A program made the translations under genes and the position numbers. The notes under the pieces are model-generated. The model had not been told where the DNA came from. It saw nothing but the letters and a program-made list of their open reading frames with translations, and did not search any database. From a virus, in IMG/VR virus record IMGVR_UViG_3300047480_000145, positions 1 through 40,321 of that record: a stretch of 40,321 nt of DNA; one strand, 5' to 3'. Of this stretch, positions 29,571 through 35,955 are shown piece by piece (positions within the stretch are counted from its first letter, which is position 1; each line of letters begins with the position of its first letter).

Positions 29571-29731
29571 TGCCGCTATTTGATTTTAAGTGTGCATATT
29601 GCACAGAAGTACTAGAAATAAATGAAAATATTCCACCAGCCTGCCCTACTTGTGGTGAAACCATGCAGCGTGTATGGTCAGCACCAGGTATTAAGTTCAA
29701 TGGTCCTGGTTTCTATTCAACTGGAGGATAA
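29570..29731 (+). CDS. FmdB-type zinc-ribbon protein
   Basis: ATG 29570 overlaps the previous TAA (TAATG). The 53-aa product begins MPLFDFKCAYC, has ACPTCG and MQRVWSAPGIKFNGPGFY. This is the CxxC...CPxCG plus IxFxGxGFY pattern of the FmdB family of small regulatory zinc ribbons. The function is unproven in phages. It may bind RNA polymerase, ribosomes or nucleic acid. Confidence 0.8.
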   Translation: MPLFDFKCAYCTEVLEINENIPPACPTCGETMQRVWSAPGIKFNGPGFYSTGG

Positions 29732-29914
29732 GTGATTAAAGTTAAACTAGAAAGAGCACCATTTTTCTTTGGTATTGGTATGTATATAAGCAAGAAAACA
29801 TGGAACATTACGGGAAATGGTACATGGTTTGGACCATCATTTGTAGTGCATATAGTTAATAGGATAATCAGAATCTGTTGGATAATTTCAAAGGAGGATA
29901 GAAATGACAAGTAA
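29732..29914 (+). CDS. 60-aa protein, GTG start
   Basis: GTG 29732 follows CTGGAGG at good spacing. The product contains FFFGIGMYISKKTWNI and a hydrophobic-aromatic middle and ends polar (SKEDRNDK). The next gene has a similar GISxNK-type strand pattern (FSLGICINKYYF), so the two may be distant paralogs. No family was recognised. Confidence 0.55.
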   Translation: MIKVKLERAPFFFGIGMYISKKTWNITGNGTWFGPSFVVHIVNRIIRICWIISKEDRNDK

Positions 29915-30035
29915 AAAAATAGGTAATGCATGGGTTTCATATGGCAGAGTGCCAGGATTCTCACTAGGTATCTGTATCAATAAGTATTACTTTACCCTTG
30001 ACCTAGTGTGTCGGTATGTGAGTATCGAGTTCTAA
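29904..30035 (+). CDS. 43-aa beta-type microprotein
   Basis: ATG 29904 has a strong AAAGGAGG ribosome site located in the preceding gene. The product shows alternating strands: WVSYGRVPGFSLGICINKYYF, then VSIEF. This is similar in style to its neighbour at 29732. The stop overlaps the next start (TAATG). The function is unknown. Confidence 0.55.
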   Translation: MTSKKIGNAWVSYGRVPGFSLGICINKYYFTLDLVCRYVSIEF

Positions 30036-30352
30036 TGAATCTATGCGAAGAAGTTGGGCATTGCTATATGCACCCAATTATCCATGCTACTTGGAGCAAA
30101 ATGTGGTGCTGTCAATGTGAGTCATATGTAGAGCGTAAATATCACACACCCAGCAATGGAAACTACTACCAAGATGGAGACTTAATAGACGCTTACTGCG
30201 TTAAGTGTAAAGAAAAAAGAACTATGGTTGATTCAGTTATTAAGACAAGTGACTCAGGTAGACGTATGGCACAAGGCAAGTGTGAGATTTGTGGAACTAA
30301 ACTAAATAGAATTCTTGGTAAAGTAGGTGGAGTAATGGGAGATTATCTATGA
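30035..30352 (+). CDS. 105-aa protein with C-terminal DUF5679-type zinc ribbon
   Basis: The start is put at ATG 30035 (TAATG), rather than ATG 30008 further up. The N-terminal half has CCQCESYVERKYH, a first Cys cluster. The C-terminal half has YCVKCKEKRTMVDSV, GRRMAQGKCEICGTKLNRIL, matching the DUF5679 zinc ribbon (YCxKCK...G-x-CxxCGTK). The domain is likely to bind nucleic acid or protein. It directly precedes whiB and may belong to the same regulatory set. Confidence 0.75.
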   Translation: MNLCEEVGHCYMHPIIHATWSKMWCCQCESYVERKYHTPSNGNYYQDGDLIDAYCVKCKEKRTMVDSVIKTSDSGRRMAQGKCEICGTKLNRILGKVGGVMGDYL

Positions 30353-30639
30353 CATACCCAGTATGGACAGATACTCCAGCCTGCCGAGGCACAGAAACAG
30401 AGATGTGGTTTGCAGAAGATAGCGAACCAGGATACAGAGAATTAAATCTACTCAAAAGGATTTGCGCGGGATGTCCAGTCAGGCAGCAATGCTTACAGTA
30501 CTCACTAGAAAATAGTGTGCAGGGATACTGGGCAGGCACTACACCAAGAACACGACAAGAATTACGTAAGAAACTAAAGATAGTACCTAAGCCAGTCGGT
30601 CTAGCATGGGAGATACATGAGTACAGCCAAGTTATCTGA
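30349..30639 (+). CDS. WhiB-like transcription regulator
   Basis: This 96-aa protein overlaps the previous stop (ATGA). The four Fe-S cysteines are Cys12 (PACRG), Cys39, Cys42 and Cys48 (RICAGCPVRQQC), followed by VQGYWAGTTP at 57-66 and a basic tail (RTRQELRKKLK). WhiB proteins are restricted to actinobacteria and their phages. They bind sigma factor region 4 and DNA. In some phages they block septation or superinfection. Here it may work with the sigma-like protein at 28697. Confidence 0.93.
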   Translation: MTYPVWTDTPACRGTETEMWFAEDSEPGYRELNLLKRICAGCPVRQQCLQYSLENSVQGYWAGTTPRTRQELRKKLKIVPKPVGLAWEIHEYSQVI

Positions 30640-31018
30640 CTTCGACTTAGACCTAGCAGTAGGTCAAGAAGGAGAACAATTAGTCCAACAGTTGTTAACT
30701 GGTGGTACTACAGTAGAGGTAAAGACAGATTTGAAATGGAAGGATACTGGCAACCTATACATAGAAACAGTTTGCTGGTCACACAACAACGAGAATTGGT
30801 ACTTGTCAGGATTGTCCAGTACGAAGGCAAGTTATTGGGCTTTCGTTCTGGAGGGGGCAACTCTGCTGGTACCAACGGAGGTACTTAAGCAGGTAGTAAC
30901 GGCTAGGGGAAGAGCAATTACCTGCAACATACCTCCGAACCCTAGTAAGGGATACCTTATTAAGGTTGAAGATATAACTAATTATCTTCAAGGGTCTGCG
31001 CAATTGAGGTCCAGTTAA
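30617..31018 (+). CDS. PD-(D/E)XK nuclease-like protein, last early gene
   Basis: ATG 30617 lies in the end of whiB. The 133-aa product starts with DLAVGQEGEQLVQQLL (Glu20). VEVKTDLKWKDTGNLYIE then supplies Glu34-x-Lys36, Asp38 and Glu50, a PD-(D/E)XK-like arrangement. SGLSSTKASYWAFVLEGA and a Val-rich end follow. I recall related nuclease-like proteins in actinophages. The catalytic assignment is by motif only. It ends the plus arm just before the shared terminator. Confidence 0.7.
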   Translation: MSTAKLSDFDLDLAVGQEGEQLVQQLLTGGTTVEVKTDLKWKDTGNLYIETVCWSHNNENWYLSGLSSTKASYWAFVLEGATLLVPTEVLKQVVTARGRAITCNIPPNPSKGYLIKVEDITNYLQGSAQLRSS

Positions 31019-31041
31019 GTATCAAAAGCCCAGATAAAAAC

Positions 31042-31092
31042 AAAAAGACCCCCAGTTCTGGTAGGAAAACTACCAGGCTGGGGGTTTCTTGT
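31042..31092. terminator. bidirectional intrinsic terminator between converging arms
   Basis: CCCCCAG (31049-31055) pairs with CTGGGGG (31078-31084), and CTGGTAG (31058-31064) with CTACCAG (31070-31076), around GAAAA. The plus side is followed by TTTCTTGTCT, and the minus side by TCTTTTTGTTTTT. A second hairpin (GGGGC at 31099-31103 with 31110-31114) precedes it for minus-strand transcripts. The early arm ends at 31018 and the late arm at 31126. Confidence 0.93.
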
Positions 31093-31125
31093 CTCTATGG
31101 GGCTGCTAGGCCCCTTAAATCGGTA

Positions 31126-31326
31126 CTATTTAGTACCTAATCCATAATCTTTTTCAGTCTTATCTAGTGCTTTAGCACCTGGGCCAGCAATAGCAGCCAA
31201 AAGAACAGACAAACGTGGGTCCAAACCAAACTCAGTAGATGCAACTAGAGTTAGGAATGAGACCAAAACTGCACGAGCATAAGACTTAAGTGCTTTGATT
31301 TGCTTTGCTGTTAGATACTTCTTCAT
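31126..31326 (-). CDS. holin-like protein
   Basis: This 66-aa protein is the last gene of the late arm. A basic N-terminus is followed by two hydrophobic segments, ARAVLVSFLTLVASTEF (about 17-33) and DPRLSVLLAAIAGPGAKAL (about 36-54), and a short polar end. KALDKTEKDYGLG resembles the ends of actinophage holins as I recall. It directly follows the M15 peptidase gene, and the TAA-ATG spacing suggests coupling. The role would be membrane permeabilisation for lysis. Confidence 0.75.
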   Translation of the reverse strand: MKKYLTAKQIKALKSYARAVLVSFLTLVASTEFGLDPRLSVLLAAIAGPGAKALDKTEKDYGLGTK

Positions 31327-31775
31327 TTATTTTCCTTTTTCTTCGGTAGTAGTTTAACCTTTGCCCTAGCCTTGTTTAAGGCTGTTGGCTTAGGTAGCCA
31401 TGTAAACCAAGGCGATGTATCGTCACCGCAGTTTTCTTTAATAGAAATATGTAAGTGTTTATTGTGTGGGTTAGAGCCTGTGTATCCGCGTTCGCCTTTA
31501 TCTGCTGACCAAATCTTGCCCTTAAATATTAGATACTTAACTCGTCTATCTAACTTGAAGTGGGCATATGCCTCATGGCAATTGATACCAAATACAGGGT
31601 CATGGGTAAGGTCTACTGCATACCCTGAGTTGTGGTCTGAGTTAGGATTCTGCTTTACATGCGCAGCCGAAGGCAGAAGTCCATCGCTGGCTTTCGCCCG
31701 CTTGGGCTTCAGCGCTGTTGCTTGTCTCAGTACTGATTTGGCAGCAGGTGCTGCCGTCTTTGCTAATGGAATCAT
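31323..31775 (-). CDS. M15-family peptidase, probable endolysin
   Basis: The start ATG 31775 overlaps the previous stop; GTG 31778 is a possible alternative. The 150-aa product has an Ala/Lys-rich N-terminus. The M15 zinc site follows: SDHNSGYAVDLTHD (His48, Asp55) and HNKHLHISI (His109). These enzymes cleave peptide crosslinks of cell walls (D-Ala-D-Ala or L-Ala-D-Glu). The C-terminal tail is basic (KARAKVKLLPKKKENK). No cell-wall-binding domain is present. It lies between two small membrane proteins, a lysis cassette. Confidence 0.88.
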   Translation of the reverse strand: MIPLAKTAAPAAKSVLRQATALKPKRAKASDGLLPSAAHVKQNPNSDHNSGYAVDLTHDPVFGINCHEAYAHFKLDRRVKYLIFKGKIWSADKGERGYTGSNPHNKHLHISIKENCGDDTSPWFTWLPKPTALNKARAKVKLLPKKKENK

Positions 31776-31987
31776 CACACATCTTTCTTCATCTTTTCGT
31801 AGATGTAATCAATCTTGTCCTTAGTTGTAGAACCACCATTGTTAGTTAGTTCGTGCTTAACTGATTTAATTTCTTCCTTAACAATGTTTCTAATTTCAAC
31901 ACGCATGAACCATCTAAATCCAACAAGAAATATTCCTAGGATAGATAGGAGTGTTAGGACTAGACCAGCCCATTCGTTTGCATTCAT
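31775..31987 (-). CDS. 70-aa membrane protein of the lysis cassette (DUF2746-like)
   Basis: The product has one hydrophobic segment (WAGLVLTLLSILGIFLVGFRW, about 6-26), then a basic-acidic coiled tail (VEIRNIVKEEIKSVKHELT). The end NNGGSTTKDKIDYIYEKM resembles actinophage proteins with ELTxNGGSSLRD, a pattern I recall as DUF2746. It could be a holin or spanin-like lysis factor. It overlaps the 661-aa gene stop and the peptidase start. Confidence 0.65.
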   Translation of the reverse strand: MNANEWAGLVLTLLSILGIFLVGFRWFMRVEIRNIVKEEIKSVKHELTNNGGSTTKDKIDYIYEKMKKDV

Positions 31988-33972
31988 TATACTGTTCTCA
32001 CCACAATCTCTAATATGCCGCCAAAACCACTAGAATTTTTATTTGGCGGGGTAGTGTTGACTAAATTGATTCCTTCAATCTGAACCTGACGGTTCTCGCC
32101 AGTGTTCAGGTCTTGCCATGTAATAACATCTCCGCTTTCTTCAATCTTTTCAAGCGCAAGAATTCTATCAAATGCTCTGCCCTTGTATCCAAGTGGCACA
32201 TTAAAGCGGTCTGTCTCTTCATCAAAGCAGTAGACATAGAAACCAATTAGTCTTTGTCGTGGTGTAGCAATAGTTGCCTTTGCCTGGTAGCCCTTAAAAA
32301 CTGGACCTTTAGTATTGTCAGTAGCATCGCGGTACATAATAAACTTATAGGCTACATATTCTTGAGCATTAGCAGGGTTAGAGGTTGTTACCTCTACTGG
32401 GTGAATAGATGCATCATATGAGATGTGGTCATACTCTGTGCCATCTGAATCCACTGTTTCTAGTGTCATAGAACCATAGGTAAAGTCACCTCTGCCTAGC
32501 AGTCTCTTAAAGTTTTTAGGCTCAAGGGTTCCATAACGGATGTTACCTGTAGTTAGGTAGCCAGTAGTGCGTAAAGTAGATGCTGACTCCATGTAAATAT
32601 AGCCAGTAGTTGCACCTACTGCTGTAGTGCAAAAGGCCAACTGGTCAGTTCCATTAGCAAAAGCACAAGATGTAGTCTGATGACCAGTTACCCCATCAAA
32701 GTAAATATCATTTGCCCATGCAAAGCGTAGCGGTTCAATCTCTGTTGATAGGTCAATACGAATAACTCCTGGCTCACCATTAACTCCAGTAGCACACCAC
32801 ACATAGTGGTCGCGTGCTGCAAAGTCATAGCAAGGTTGGCTGGTCTCTACAACCAATGGACCATAAGTAATAGACCCATCTTGGTCATTAACTGTAGCCA
32901 CACGAATACCCTTATTGGTTCCTATGACCATGTAGCCAAGGTAGTAGTAAATCTTGTGGGCTACTTCGCCCACTGGAAGTTCTGCTGCTACTACCGCAGA
33001 GGTAAGTGTTGGCATAGCACCAGATGTATTAAGCGTAAACTTCTGGATAGTAGACTGGATACCGTTGTAGCCAGCGATATAAATCGCTGGGCCTGATGCT
33101 GTTACTGATGTGTAGATATGGCTGGTTACTGGGTGTGTATAGACAGCAGTAGGCATAGCAACAGCAGAAGCACCAAATTCATAGACCTTGTTATCAGCAC
33201 ACATAACAATACGGTCTTTAACATACTCCATGGTTGCATTAGTAATAGTACCAATTTCATCAAACATAAAAGTACCAGCAGTACCGCTAGTTAATGTCAA
33301 TGCTTTTTTGTATACAGTTTTCTTTGTTGCTGTATTAGTAATCCAGTAAGCAGTACTTCCATCATCACAGATAGCATATACAGGACTATCAGTGCCAGCA
33401 TTGTAGTCAATAAAGTGGGTAACTGCACCAGTAGTATCAATCTTATCTACATCATACTCGTCCCATACGAGTACTCCAGCAGTTCCGTTCCACTTAATAG
33501 AACGCATTGACTGAAACGGGCGTGGATTAGACTGAAAGATTCCTGTGTTGCGTAGTACTCCAGTTGTATTGTGACCCTGAGTGCAGGAGTTAAGCAGTGT
33601 TACCTGTCCTTTTTCCCAGACATTTAATCCCTTGCTATCTGCAAAACGATAGTGTCCTTTTTCATCGTTAGTTGCAGGGTCAAAGAAGTTAATACCAGAA
33701 CCACCATGAAAAGATGTCTGGCTGCGAATCCACCAACCAGTCAATGACTGTTCACCTGGCTCGTTAGTAGAATCAAACTGGTCTTTCTTAAATGGAGCAG
33801 TGCGGCGACCATAAGGGCGCTCATTATTAGTAGCCAAAACAAATGGCATACCACCAATAGCCACATCATAGGCAATGTTAGTGTTCTGCCATAGTGATGT
33901 AGATGAAACTACGCCTACATCTACTGCAATAGACCGTGTACTTCTGCCCTCGGTTATATCCCGACCCGCCAT
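31987..33972 (-). CDS. 661-aa beta-rich tail protein, nozzle/hub candidate
   Basis: The start follows GGAGG at six bases. The sequence is dominated by short beta repeats with Trp/Tyr/Gly (WCATGVNGEPGVIRIDLS, AIYIAGYNGIQSTIQKF, VWDEYDVDKID), as in a beta-propeller. Its place after the fibre genes and before lysis genes, and its size, resemble podovirus tail nozzle proteins (T7 gp12 class). No catalytic motif is recognised. It may be the tail tip that contacts the cell surface, with fibres attached nearby. Context-based call. Confidence 0.6.
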   Translation of the reverse strand: MAGRDITEGRSTRSIAVDVGVVSSTSLWQNTNIAYDVAIGGMPFVLATNNERPYGRRTAPFKKDQFDSTNEPGEQSLTGWWIRSQTSFHGGSGINFFDPATNDEKGHYRFADSKGLNVWEKGQVTLLNSCTQGHNTTGVLRNTGIFQSNPRPFQSMRSIKWNGTAGVLVWDEYDVDKIDTTGAVTHFIDYNAGTDSPVYAICDDGSTAYWITNTATKKTVYKKALTLTSGTAGTFMFDEIGTITNATMEYVKDRIVMCADNKVYEFGASAVAMPTAVYTHPVTSHIYTSVTASGPAIYIAGYNGIQSTIQKFTLNTSGAMPTLTSAVVAAELPVGEVAHKIYYYLGYMVIGTNKGIRVATVNDQDGSITYGPLVVETSQPCYDFAARDHYVWCATGVNGEPGVIRIDLSTEIEPLRFAWANDIYFDGVTGHQTTSCAFANGTDQLAFCTTAVGATTGYIYMESASTLRTTGYLTTGNIRYGTLEPKNFKRLLGRGDFTYGSMTLETVDSDGTEYDHISYDASIHPVEVTTSNPANAQEYVAYKFIMYRDATDNTKGPVFKGYQAKATIATPRQRLIGFYVYCFDEETDRFNVPLGYKGRAFDRILALEKIEESGDVITWQDLNTGENRQVQIEGINLVNTTPPNKNSSGFGGILEIVVRTV

Positions 33973-33995
33973 AGCGAACCTCCATTATTGTGTGC

Positions 33996-34001
33996 TACGA
34001 T
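33996..34001 (+). promoter_or_regulatory. extended -10 box for a leaderless plus-strand gene
   Basis: TACGAT (33996-34001) follows TGTGC, giving an extended -10 (TG-N-TANNNT). Six bases separate it from the ATG at 34008, the usual distance to +1, so the message would start at or near the start codon. No -35 is evident. The whole gap to the divergent gene is only 35 bp. Confidence 0.55.
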
Positions 34002-34007
34002 TTTTGT

Positions 34008-34466
34008 ATGAACAAACTAGATAAAATTGTTGAAGATAAAATCAAAGCCGAAGGCTGGATTAAACTACTGCCAACTGAAAAGTGTAAGACAACTCAACCA
34101 CATCGCTTTCGTTATACGGACGGAAAGACTGATTCCGTAAGCATTATTCAATACGGTGCCTTGGCTGGTGTTTTTGCAAACTTTGATATCGCTCACGCGG
34201 GTAACTCAACTATTGTTTATCCATCAGCCAAATGGAAAGAAAAATACAAGCAAGTTGACTGGGATACACCTGAGTGTGACTGCCAAGACTGTTTACTGAT
34301 ACAAGGTGTAGAAGCATTAGAAGCAAATACAAAGACTACTGCTGCTTTTGTACGAAAACTAGAAGGTGCTGAACCAGAAACAATAGTAGACATTGAACAC
34401 CTACAAGTAGACCAAGCCAAGAATGGTTACAAGAAGGTAACCTTTTACTATAAAGTTAGTGAGTAG
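34008..34466 (+). CDS. plus-strand accessory (moron-like) gene in the late arm, 152 aa
   Basis: Start ATG 34008 is chosen because of the extended -10 box just before it; an upstream in-frame start at 33990 would lie within the promoter. The product is soluble and Lys/Glu/Asp-rich, with IIQYGALAGVFANFDIAH, KYKQVDWDTPECDCQDC (three Cys), and an acidic-basic C-terminus. No family, signal or membrane segment was recognised. It is surrounded by minus-strand structural genes and convergent with the 55-aa gene, so it is transcribed against the late arm. Such isolated genes are often accessory, for example for exclusion or anti-defence. Confidence 0.75.
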   Translation: MNKLDKIVEDKIKAEGWIKLLPTEKCKTTQPHRFRYTDGKTDSVSIIQYGALAGVFANFDIAHAGNSTIVYPSAKWKEKYKQVDWDTPECDCQDCLLIQGVEALEANTKTTAAFVRKLEGAEPETIVDIEHLQVDQAKNGYKKVTFYYKVSE

Positions 34467-34500
34467 TTTATCCACATACTCAGGTGGTTGTATTTAGTTG

Positions 34501-34668
34501 TTACTCTACTGGTGGCACAATCTCCGTCAAATGTTCCACCTTGTCAGGATTTAGGTAAGCCTGATAGTCGCTATTGGCTGGGTCTGCTGGAATCCAGTGA
34601 ACTGTGCCGTCTGCCTGTGTGCGTTTGATAACGCCATTTTCTTGCACTTCATAAATAGGAAATGTCAT
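34501..34668 (-). CDS. 55-aa protein downstream of tail fibre 2
   Basis: The start is ATG 34668 with GGAG upstream. A longer frame starting at 34683 begins inside the fibre gene with no ribosome site. The product MTFPIYEVQENGVIKRTQADG then GTVHWIPADPANSDYQAYL looks like the small tail-fibre accessory proteins found after fibre genes, which may act in fibre assembly. No family is assigned. Confidence 0.65.
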   Translation of the reverse strand: MTFPIYEVQENGVIKRTQADGTVHWIPADPANSDYQAYLNPDKVEHLTEIVPPVE

Positions 34669-34669
34669 T

Positions 34670-35803
34670 TTATAACTCCGCAATCATCTCGATAAAACCT
34701 GTTTGTGCATTTTGTACCGATACAGCCGCCGCCTGCCCAGCAGTCAAACCACTAGCAACTGTTGTAAAGAATTGAACTACATCAGGCGCAAATCTATCTC
34801 CCGCAATAGTTGCTGCAGTCGTTAAATTACTGGTGTGCTGAATAACAAAAGTATTTGCTGCACTAAATCCCATTGTTGGGCTTACCCGCATTGTTACAGG
34901 TAAAGGCATAATCGCAGTTGTTTGAGTTGTGCTGTAATTAAAACCTAACGAATAAGGCTGGTAACCAACACTTCCTACCTTGCGTTGGTAGTACCTCTGG
35001 CAGGCTTGTAACTCCCCTTGGATAGTTCCACCATTAGTGCGGAAAGGTAATGCCACGCTGCCGACGTCTATCTGCACACCTGTTAGTTCAAACCAATCGT
35101 TAGCCCCAGCAGTGCCAGTTGGAAGGTAACCAATCTGTAATCCTATTTGGGTTGCAGTTGAAGTCAAAGTTCCAGTATAAGTAAACCGCTGCCAAGTGGT
35201 TGTTAGGGTTGCGCTGGCTGAAATAGCGTTGGTAACACTCGTAAAACCAACCAATGAGTTTTGGTCTGTACCTGTTCCAGTAACTAAAGTAGCCGATAAT
35301 ATGTTTGATGCTGCTGAGTAGTTGGCACCTGCTCTAGCATAAAAAGAAAGTGTTACAGTTTTTCCAGCAAAAGGAATTGAATTAACTGTTTCTAAATCTG
35401 TCGTTACATAAACGACATTGGCAAAAGCATCTCCTGAGTTTCTTTGAGCGCGTACGCAATATTGAATATTAGGCAAATTGGTTGTGTCGTTTGTAGCCTG
35501 TCTTGACCAAGTTCGACCTGTTGTAGTTGAATATATATGCCATCTGTCAGGACCATAAATATTTGTACCATTGCCATTTGTAAAAGAAGTTCCACGCTGC
35601 CACACCTGCAAAGATGAATTGATAATTGGATTAGCCTGAACAGTTCCCGCCGTATAGCGCAAGCCTGTTGCGGTGGAAGCATCGGCTACGATTGTCTCTC
35701 CGTTGGCCCCAACTCCCAAGACTCCAGATAGGTTGGTGCCATTGCCAACGGTTAAGTCACCTTTGGCTGCATTGGCGGTTGCATTACTTCTTGCCTTTGT
35801 CAT
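34670..35803 (-). CDS. tail fibre 2 (377 aa), receptor-binding candidate
   Basis: The N-terminal ~55 residues form a short repetitive shaft (KGDLTVGNGTNLSGVLGVGANG). From about residue 58 on it parallels the last ~300 residues of fibre 1: IINSSLQVWQRGTSF, GPDRWHIYS, AGKTVTLSFYARAG, GELQACQRYYQRKVG, MRVSPTMGF and a GFIEMIAEL end. That module has a carbohydrate-binding look (a beta-sandwich with VTLSF). It probably binds a host surface glycan. The start overlaps the 47-aa gene (TAATG). Confidence 0.8.
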   Translation of the reverse strand: MTKARSNATANAAKGDLTVGNGTNLSGVLGVGANGETIVADASTATGLRYTAGTVQANPIINSSLQVWQRGTSFTNGNGTNIYGPDRWHIYSTTTGRTWSRQATNDTTNLPNIQYCVRAQRNSGDAFANVVYVTTDLETVNSIPFAGKTVTLSFYARAGANYSAASNILSATLVTGTGTDQNSLVGFTSVTNAISASATLTTTWQRFTYTGTLTSTATQIGLQIGYLPTGTAGANDWFELTGVQIDVGSVALPFRTNGGTIQGELQACQRYYQRKVGSVGYQPYSLGFNYSTTQTTAIMPLPVTMRVSPTMGFSAANTFVIQHTSNLTTAATIAGDRFAPDVVQFFTTVASGLTAGQAAAVSVQNAQTGFIEMIAEL

Positions 35804-35946
35804 TAGTTACCCCCTACTGGGTTGTTCTGGTTTGCTTGCTGTTCGTCATAGGTTGATTTCAGCATTGAAGTAAACTCTCCGTTGCCTCGGTCAATAATGG
35901 CGTGTTCGTTACCTTGCGTATCGGTAATAAAAGATACTTTATCCAT
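35803..35946 (-). CDS. 47-aa protein between the two tail fibres
   Basis: ATG 35946 has AGGAG six bases upstream; an in-frame ATG at 35952 would sit directly on that site. The product (MDKVSFITDTQGNEHAIIDRG, then GEFTSMLKSTYDEQQANQ) is of the small fibre-chaperone type by position, but I know no family. Its stop overlaps the fibre 2 start as TAATG. An 8-bp gap separates it from fibre 1. Confidence 0.65.
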   Translation of the reverse strand: MDKVSFITDTQGNEHAIIDRGNGEFTSMLKSTYDEQQANQNNPVGGN

Positions 35947-35955
35947 TGTCATCTC

